Virus record (IMG/VR): IMGVR_UViG_3300032082_003074
Coordinates: 1 to 25,541 of that record
Length of the DNA stretch: 25,541 bases
Source: a virus
Strand: one strand, 5' to 3'
The notes under the pieces are model-generated. The model was not told the DNA's origin. It was given only the letters and a program-made list of their open reading frames with translations, and did no database searches. Below, piece after piece: positions 20,624 to 25,541 of the stretch (positions are counted from its first letter, which is position 1; each line of letters opens with the position of its first letter). The position numbers and the translations under genes were made by a program.

Positions 20624-23600
20624 TTACAACTCCCCAAGTCGTACTCTTCGAGCAGCACCTTCGTAAATATCAATACGTGTAGGTGAGAACTCAATACGAT
20701 CTCCGGTATCAGCAGTATTTAGAATACCACTAAGATCGATTATACCACCAGTAGTAGAACCTGTGGTACGTGTACCAGTAGTGATCTCTTCGAACACTGC
20801 ATCCGTTGTAGTGTCGATGCGATTCTGTGTAGAACGCCAGATACGTCCAGTGTTGATGTGCCACCAAATATCACCTTCGTAAATAGTGTCCACAGTACGG
20901 AACTGTCGAATAGCAGCAGATGCAGTCGAACTAATGTTTGATGGTAAGTTGGTCGATGTGTCGAACAATACCGCGTTACCGAATCCACCAACTGGACCCT
21001 GCGCACCCGTTGTACCAGCGACACCCGTCGCACCCTGTGGACCATCTGGGCCAGGTTGTCCTTGACCACCTTGAGGGCCCGGAGAACCTTGTGGCCCGTC
21101 TGGTCCGTCCGGACCTGTTTGTCCCTGAACACCCTGTGGTCCAGTATTACCTTGGGCACCTTGAGGACCGTTATTACCTGTCTGACCTTGGATACCTTGA
21201 GGACCAGTCGAACCCTGAGCACCTTGGGGACCATTGTTACCAGTCTGCCCTTGGATACCTTGTGGTCCAGTATTACCTTGGGCACCCTGCGGTCCATTGT
21301 TACCTGTTTGGCCTTGGATACCCTGTGGTCCAGTATTACCCTGAGCACCTTGAGGACCGTTGTTTCCGGTTTGTCCCTGAATACCCTGTGGTCCGGTATT
21401 ACCCTGAGCACCCTGTGGTCCATTGTTACCAGTCTGACCTTGGATACCTTGTGGTCCGGTAGAACCCTGAGCACCCTGTGGTCCGTTATTACCAGTCTGA
21501 CCTTGGATACCCTGAACACCTTGAGCACCTTGTGCGCCTTGAGGTCCGTTATTACCAGTTTGTCCCTGCAATCCCTGTGGACCAGTCGAACCCTGAGCAC
21601 CCTGCGGTCCATTGTTACCAGTTTGTCCCTGAATACCTTGAGGACCAGTAGAACCCTGCGCTCCTTGAGGACCATTGTTACCCGTTTGACCCTGCAATCC
21701 CTGTGGACCAGTTGAACCTTGTGCCCCTTGTGGGCCATTGTTACCAGTCTGTCCCTGCAATCCTTGTGGTCCGGTAGAACCCTGAGCACCTTGAGGACCA
21801 TTGTTACCCGTTTGACCTTGGATACCTTGGGCACCAGTCGAACCTTGCGCTCCTTGTGGTCCATTGTTACCCGTTTGTCCCTGAATACCTTGAGCACCAG
21901 TTACGCCCTGCGCTCCTTGTGGTCCATTGTTACCAGTCTGACCTTGGATACCTTGAGGACCAGTAGAACCCTGCGCTCCTTGAGGACCGTTGTTTCCGGT
22001 CTGTCCCTGCAATCCTTGTGGACCAGTTGAACCTTGGGCACCTTGAGGACCGTTGTTTCCCGTCTGACCTTGTAGACCCTGAGCACCTTGTGCACCTTGT
22101 GCACCAGTAGGGCCAGGAGTACCTGTAGTACCTTGGATACCCTGAACACCTTGTGGTCCCTGCGGTCCTTCTGGTCCGTCTGGACCTTGTGGGCCAGGTT
22201 CACCTGTATTACCTTGCGGTCCCTGCGGGCCAGGAGTTGTACCCGCTGGACCTTGTGGGCCAGGTTCACCCGTATTTCCTGTTGGACCCTGTGGGCCAGG
22301 TGTCGTTCCTGCTGGACCTTGTGGGCCAGGTTCACCTGTTGCACCACTTGGACCTTCTGGTCCGGTCTGACCTTGAATACCTTGGGCACCAGTTACACCC
22401 TGAGCACCAGTAGGGCCAGGTTGTCCTTGTAGACCCTGCACACCAGTTGCACCCGTAGCACCTTGTGGACCAGCAGGGCCAGGGTTACCTTGAAAACCTT
22501 GAGCACCATCTGGTCCAATTGGTCCTTGTGGTCCTTCAGGGCCAGGATCTCCTTGCAACCCTTGGATACCCGTTGTACCTTGTGGACCCTGCGGTCCTTC
22601 TGGGCCTGGGTCTCCAGTAAGACCTTGTGCGCCTGTAGTTCCTTGTGGACCCTGCGGTCCTTCTGGGCCTGGGTCTCCAGTAAGACCTTGTGCGCCTGTA
22701 GTTCCTTGTGCACCTTGTGGTCCTTCTGGGCCTGGGTCTCCCTGCAACCCCTGAATACCTTGTGGTCCAGTAGCACCTTGTGGTCCTTCAGGGCCAGGAT
22801 CTCCCTGCAATCCTTGGATACCTTGTGGTCCAGTAGCACCCTGCGGTCCTTCTGGGCCTGGGTCTCCCTGAAGTCCAGTAATACCCTGTGGTCCAGTAGC
22901 ACCCTGCGGTCCCTCTGGGCCTGGGTCTCCCTGAAGTCCAGTAATACCTTGAGCACCCTGAGAACCTTGTGGTCCTTCAGGGCCTGGGTTACCTTGCAAT
23001 CCTTGAATCCCCTGCGAACCTTGTGCACCTTGCGCACCAACTGGGCCAGGGTTACCCTGCAATCCTTGGATACCTTGAGCACCCTGAGAACCTTGCGGTC
23101 CTTCTGGGCCTGGATTACCCTGAAGACCCTGAATACCTTGCGAACCTTGTGCTCCCTGTGGTCCCTCTGGGCCAGGATTTCCTTGAAGTCCAGTAATACC
23201 CTGAGCGCCTTGTACACCTTGAGGACCAACTGGGCCTGGGTTCCCTTGAAGACCAGGAATACCCTGAGCACCTTGGGTACCTTGAGGTCCAGTCTCGCCA
23301 GGGTTACCTTGAAGACCCTGAATACCTTGGGCACCTTGGGCACCCTGTGCACCGACTGGGCCTGGGTTACCTTGAAGACCCTGAATACCCTGAGCACCTT
23401 GGGTACCTTGAGGACCAACTGGACCACCTCCACCTTGTGGACCGACTGGACCGATAATACCTTGAGGACCAACTCCACCGTCTGGACCCTGTGGACCAAG
23501 ATTACCTTGACCACCAACCGGACCTTGTGAGCCAACAGAACCCTGTGGTCCCAAAGGGCCCTGAGCACCCTGAGAACCCGTCACACCTTGTGGGCCTGGA

Positions 23601-23965
23601 GCACCCTGAGGGCCAACACCACCAATATCCGTATTCTCAATCAGAGTATTGATGTTTTGTACTTCGGTACTTAAAGTTGATGTTGTGGTGTTTAGATTAG
23701 TGATTAATGTATCGTGTGTATCAACACGTGCGTCTAGTACATTAATATCGTTTTGGTCGGATAGATTTGCAGCATTGACTGCTTCGGTGACTGCTTGGTC
23801 AACGTAGTTAGATAGAAATTCAGCAGTAATGCCACCTTCACCTGCAATGTCAAGAAGGGCGTAGATTTCTGCGAAGTTGGCATTGATTTTTTCACTGGCT
23901 TGACGGAGCGTATCACCTGTACCGTCGTTTACTGCACCACCAGTGTTAAGAGTCTGTCGAGTCAT
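20624..23965 (-). CDS. Collagen-like tail fibre protein
   Basis: This 1113-residue protein is a predicted trimeric fibre. Residues 1-114 start [20 protein letters not shown] and hold INANF at 27-31, a start typical of T4-like marine phage fibre proteins, followed by a probable coiled coil. Residues 115-995 are collagen-like: 881 residues, equal to 293 Gly-X-Y triplets plus two extra residues, each in a GTTP step. The collagen part has no Lys, Arg, Cys or His that I can see; Pro is mostly at X, with Gln, Thr, Asn, Ala or Pro at Y. Residues 996-1113 form a compact C-terminal domain ending [17 protein letters not shown], shared with the fibre-like protein at 11184-12638. It has its own late promoter octamer. 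An oxygenase and a glycosyltransferase gene follow directly. The Shine-Dalgarno is weak (GAGAAAG). It could instead be a baseplate-attached side fibre or head decoration, but gene order favours the baseplate. Confidence 0.9.
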   Translation of the reverse strand: MTRQTLNTGGAVNDGTGDTLRQASEKINANFAEIYALLDIAGEGGITAEFLSNYVDQAVTEAVNAANLSDQNDINVLDARVDTHDTLITNLNTTTSTLSTEVQNINTLIENTDIGGVGPQGAPGPQGVTGSQGAQGPLGPQGSVGSQGPVGGQGNLGPQGPDGGVGPQGIIGPVGPQGGGGPVGPQGTQGAQGIQGLQGNPGPVGAQGAQGAQGIQGLQGNPGETGPQGTQGAQGIPGLQGNPGPVGPQGVQGAQGITGLQGNPGPEGPQGAQGSQGIQGLQGNPGPEGPQGSQGAQGIQGLQGNPGPVGAQGAQGSQGIQGLQGNPGPEGPQGSQGAQGITGLQGDPGPEGPQGATGPQGITGLQGDPGPEGPQGATGPQGIQGLQGDPGPEGPQGATGPQGIQGLQGDPGPEGPQGAQGTTGAQGLTGDPGPEGPQGPQGTTGAQGLTGDPGPEGPQGPQGTTGIQGLQGDPGPEGPQGPIGPDGAQGFQGNPGPAGPQGATGATGVQGLQGQPGPTGAQGVTGAQGIQGQTGPEGPSGATGEPGPQGPAGTTPGPQGPTGNTGEPGPQGPAGTTPGPQGPQGNTGEPGPQGPDGPEGPQGPQGVQGIQGTTGTPGPTGAQGAQGAQGLQGQTGNNGPQGAQGSTGPQGLQGQTGNNGPQGAQGSTGPQGIQGQTGNNGPQGAQGVTGAQGIQGQTGNNGPQGAQGSTGAQGIQGQTGNNGPQGAQGSTGPQGLQGQTGNNGPQGAQGSTGPQGLQGQTGNNGPQGAQGSTGPQGIQGQTGNNGPQGAQGSTGPQGLQGQTGNNGPQGAQGAQGVQGIQGQTGNNGPQGAQGSTGPQGIQGQTGNNGPQGAQGNTGPQGIQGQTGNNGPQGAQGNTGPQGIQGQTGNNGPQGAQGNTGPQGIQGQTGNNGPQGAQGSTGPQGIQGQTGNNGPQGAQGNTGPQGVQGQTGPDGPDGPQGSPGPQGGQGQPGPDGPQGATGVAGTTGAQGPVGGFGNAVLFDTSTNLPSNISSTASAAIRQFRTVDTIYEGDIWWHINTGRIWRSTQNRIDTTTDAVFEEITTGTRTTGSTTGGIIDLSGILNTADTGDRIEFSPTRIDIYEGAARRVRLGEL
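21121..22108 (-). repeat. Collagen array 2: 21-residue (63-bp) units with GQTGNN
   Basis: Fifteen copies of GQTGNN occur at intervals of 21 residues, so the unit is again seven triplets, of the type [15 protein letters not shown] followed by GQTGNN. Variation is limited to S/N/V at one site, P/A at another and I/L/V at a third. Y-position proline is absent; Gln, Thr and Asn take that position. The 63-bp units differ at many silent sites, so the array is not a very recent perfect duplication. Boundaries are approximate. Confidence 0.85.
22480..23410 (-). repeat. Collagen array 1: 21-residue (63-bp) units with GNP/GDP
   Basis: Within the N-terminal part of the collagen region, units of seven Gly-X-Y triplets repeat. 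Each unit begins GNPGP or GDPGP and ends in GxQGLQ or a variant. Early units use GNP, later ones GDP followed by [13 protein letters not shown]. This part carries most of the proline at the Y position, the position used by collagen prolyl 4-hydroxylases. Boundaries are approximate. Confidence 0.8.
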
Positions 23966-24006
23966 CTTCTGTTCTTTCTCTTATTGGGTTGAAGGGAATC
24001 TGACTC

Positions 24007-24014
24007 TATTTATA
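24007..24014 (-). promoter_or_regulatory. T4-type late promoter octamer upstream of the collagen-like gene
   Basis: The minus strand reads TATAAATA, the T4 late promoter consensus, about 42 bases before the collagen-like ATG in a 60-base intergenic gap. The same octamer recurs only at other gene boundaries in this window, which supports function. A late sigma factor and sliding clamp would be needed and are not in the window. Confidence 0.7.
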
Positions 24015-24025
24015 TGTTTTAGTTT

Positions 24026-24700
24026 CTACTTAAGACTGTAGTCAATGAATTCATCGTCAGAACCACCACCTGCGCCCTGAGATTCGGTAGGGTAGTCACC
24101 TTCTTTAGATACCTTGTAGAGTCTCTCTACGATTTGTGATGAAGGGTTCTGTTGTTCAACAAACTCTCCACGAGTGTATGTAACCGGACCATCTACAAAA
24201 GACGTAGGCCAGTCTGTACCTTCTGGAACGAATAGATCGGTGTCTGGTATGTATTGAGTACCATCCCAATATGCCTGATAGACTCTGAACGTGTATATAC
24301 CATATACCGCTGTTCGTTCTACCCAATAGAATTGTGGAGATGTTGTAGAGTATTCGAATGTGGCGGGTTGTGGTGGAGTTGCACTGTCACTGTCAGTACC
24401 ACCCCCTGCACTATCGCTATCATTTATAACACCACCCGCAGAGTCTCCTTCTGTGATGAAATAGAGAGTCGAGACTTCAGGAGTTAATGCGTCATACTCT
24501 GCCTGATTACCCGTCCACATTTTAATGTTCAGGGCGCCAGGGTTCTGGTTAAGTATCTCTGAAACACCACCAAGAGAACCACCAGAAAGTTCGACGAAGT
24601 TTTGGTTGATCTGGTCAAATGCAGATTGTAACGGATTTATCTCAGTCCCGTCAATCTGCGTGACGATCAATGCATCATCAGAATCAAGTAACTGCGCCAT
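24026..24700 (-). CDS. Small fibre-like virion protein with INxNF N-terminus
   Basis: This 224-residue protein is probably a tail or baseplate appendage component; its exact role is not recognised. Residues 31-35 read INQNF, a motif seen near the start of many T4-like marine phage fibre proteins and present in two other proteins of this window. Residues 62-72 (WTGNQAEYDAL) and 77-82 (STLYFI) form a short segment that recurs in many phage fibre and tail-tip proteins. Residues 84-107 are a Gly/Ser/Asp linker, followed by a Tyr/Trp-rich C-terminal half that could be a small beta domain. The ATG overlaps the gp7-like stop by one base and has GAAGG upstream. No catalytic motif is visible. The inserted position between wedge genes suggests a role in anchoring the collagen-like fibre, which is inference. 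Confidence 0.7.
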   Translation of the reverse strand: MAQLLDSDDALIVTQIDGTEINPLQSAFDQINQNFVELSGGSLGGVSEILNQNPGALNIKMWTGNQAEYDALTPEVSTLYFITEGDSAGGVINDSDSAGGGTDSDSATPPQPATFEYSTTSPQFYWVERTAVYGIYTFRVYQAYWDGTQYIPDTDLFVPEGTDWPTSFVDGPVTYTRGEFVEQQNPSSQIVERLYKVSKEGDYPTESQGAGGGSDDEFIDYSLK

Positions 24701-25541
24701 TAGCCACCACCTTCACCAGCGTCTAGGGTTTCATAATCTTGTGTTAAGTCTAGCGTCCCGTCGTCTAATGTTGGTGGTTTAACACTCACCCAATCTGCGA
24801 TACTATCGTTGAAGTCATCGACGATCTGTTGTAGAGTGATGTTCTCGTACTTGTCGAGTGTCTCAAGTGAACTAATGATGATACCTTCACCAGTGTCCTT
24901 CTCTGCTTGTGTACGCGCATCCACTGGGTCATTCTCTTCCATGACAAGTAATGTGTAAGTAGACTGTAGATCATCCATAACCGCAGACGATAGAACAACT
25001 GGATAACTTGGTGGTTCTAGTGGGTCAGTAGTCTCACCCGCCATAGTATTCAGATGTGCATTACTTTCAGTCTCTACCTCAGCCGCAAGATACCAACCAG
25101 CTGGATGCAACATCTTCTTATACAGTGTCTCGTAGTCTGCAAGAGACATACCTGTTTTCAAAAGAACTGAGAAGATCTGATACTTACGATCATCCTGAAT
25201 GTACTTCAGTCTATTATTCAGATCACAGTCTTTATCATTTAACTTAAAGATGAAACGTTTAGGATAGATGACCTGCACGTCTTGATTGAAGAAGGCCTGA
25301 AAGAATTGTTCGACCGACATCTCCGTGCCTTTCGAACGATAGAACTGTGACAACAGACGCGCCATCATGCGCTTGTCTTGTACTGGGTGGAAAGAGTCAG
25401 ACTCTAGTCCGTCACTGATCTCTGCGAATAGAGAGTCCAATACTTCGAGCTCGGCAGTCGAGATATCTCGTACGTGAAATAGATTGTAAATCTGTTCTTC
25501 GAACGTAGTTGATCCATCAAGAGGTTCGACCGCATAGTACG
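24700..25541 (-). CDS. 7: Baseplate wedge protein, T4 gp7-like, C-terminal part (5' end outside the window)
   Basis: The reading frame is open to the right edge, so only the last 279 residues or so are seen; a TTG at 25440 is an internal codon, not a start. T4 gp7 is a wedge subunit of about 1030 residues. The fragment has QFYRSKGTEMSVEQFFQAFF, which matches from memory the 'FYSTKGIEASYKFLFKVLYNEEVEI' type segment near the gp7 C-terminus. It is followed at the right distance by MLHPAGWYLAAEV, the counterpart of the T4 FVHPVGFGF stretch. The gene lies upstream of the gp8-like gene, as 7 precedes 8 in T4, though four other genes lie between them here. Its TAA overlaps the next ATG by one base (TAATG). 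A different KGTE-type wedge protein is possible, but the order supports gp7. Confidence 0.75.
   Translation of the reverse strand, partial: YYAVEPLDGSTTFEEQIYNLFHVRDISTAELEVLDSLFAEISDGLESDSFHPVQDKRMMARLLSQFYRSKGTEMSVEQFFQAFFNQDVQVIYPKRFIFKLNDKDCDLNNRLKYIQDDRKYQIFSVLLKTGMSLADYETLYKKMLHPAGWYLAAEVETESNAHLNTMAGETTDPLEPPSYPVVLSSAVMDDLQSTYTLLVMEENDPVDARTQAEKDTGEGIIISSLETLDKYENITLQQIVDDFNDSIADWVSVKPPTLDDGTLDLTQDYETLDAGEGGG

Noticed and set aside
20740-23568. Long open frames on both strands inside the collagen-like gene
   Set aside because: They come from the 9-bp and 63-bp periodicity of Gly-X-Y codons; their products are low-complexity and have no start signals or family resemblance.
24700-25440. 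Complete 246-residue gene starting at 25440
   Set aside because: The 'start' is a TTG, the frame stays open to the window edge, and the content matches the C-terminal part of a much longer gp7.

Overview
This window is a block of virion genes from a tailed phage with a T4-type contractile tail. Every gene I can support lies on the minus strand, so transcription runs from the high-coordinate end to the low one. The assignment rests on a gp7-like baseplate wedge C-terminus at the right edge, a gp8-like wedge protein, a very large protein of the DUF4815 type common in T4-like marine phages, a tail-fibre assembly chaperone-like protein, and T4-style late promoter octamers (TATAAATA on the minus strand). 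No rRNA, tRNA, CRISPR array or integrase is visible. A marine far-T4 myovirus is the best guess; the host cannot be told from this sequence.

Layout in transcription order: gp7-like fragment (25541-24700); a small fibre-like protein (24700-24026); a collagen-like fibre with 293 Gly-X-Y triplets (23965-20624); a 2-oxoglutarate/Fe(II) oxygenase-like protein (20600-20046); a family-2-like glycosyltransferase (20046-19168); gp8 (19120-17729); the DUF4815 protein (17720-12858); a small coiled-coil protein (12858-12631); a second fibre-like protein (12638-11184); a second family-2-like glycosyltransferase (11180-10284); two proteins sharing an MADYGL start (10283-9978 and 9968-9087); and a tail assembly chaperone-like protein (9071-8604). 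A terminator-like hairpin and two late promoter octamers follow. Next comes a 2282-residue protein that is mostly a tetrapeptide repeat (8487-1639), then a second terminator. The window ends with a coiled-coil protein (1524-1063), a DxD glycosyltransferase (1076-339) and a partial unknown gene (342-1).

Two things stand out. First, the 2282-residue protein carries 499 tetrad positions (12-bp period, about 6 kb) and contains two separate perfect arrays of eight 44-residue units, each unit being 11 tetrads. It has no lysine in the repeats and is very rich in Arg, Tyr, Gly, Ser and Thr. Second, the collagen-like fibre is followed directly by an oxygenase with the HxD...H...R residues of prolyl-hydroxylase-type enzymes and by a glycosyltransferase. 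The three genes sit between two wedge genes that are neighbours in T4. I infer that this phage may hydroxylate and/or glycosylate its own fibres; three glycosyltransferases spread through the structural genes fit that idea. This is a hypothesis from gene order and motifs, not a demonstrated function.

The genes are tightly packed, with three TAATG stop/start overlaps and one ATGA overlap. The longest gene-free stretches are about 115 bases (8488-8603 and 1525-1638), and both hold terminators; the first also holds promoters.
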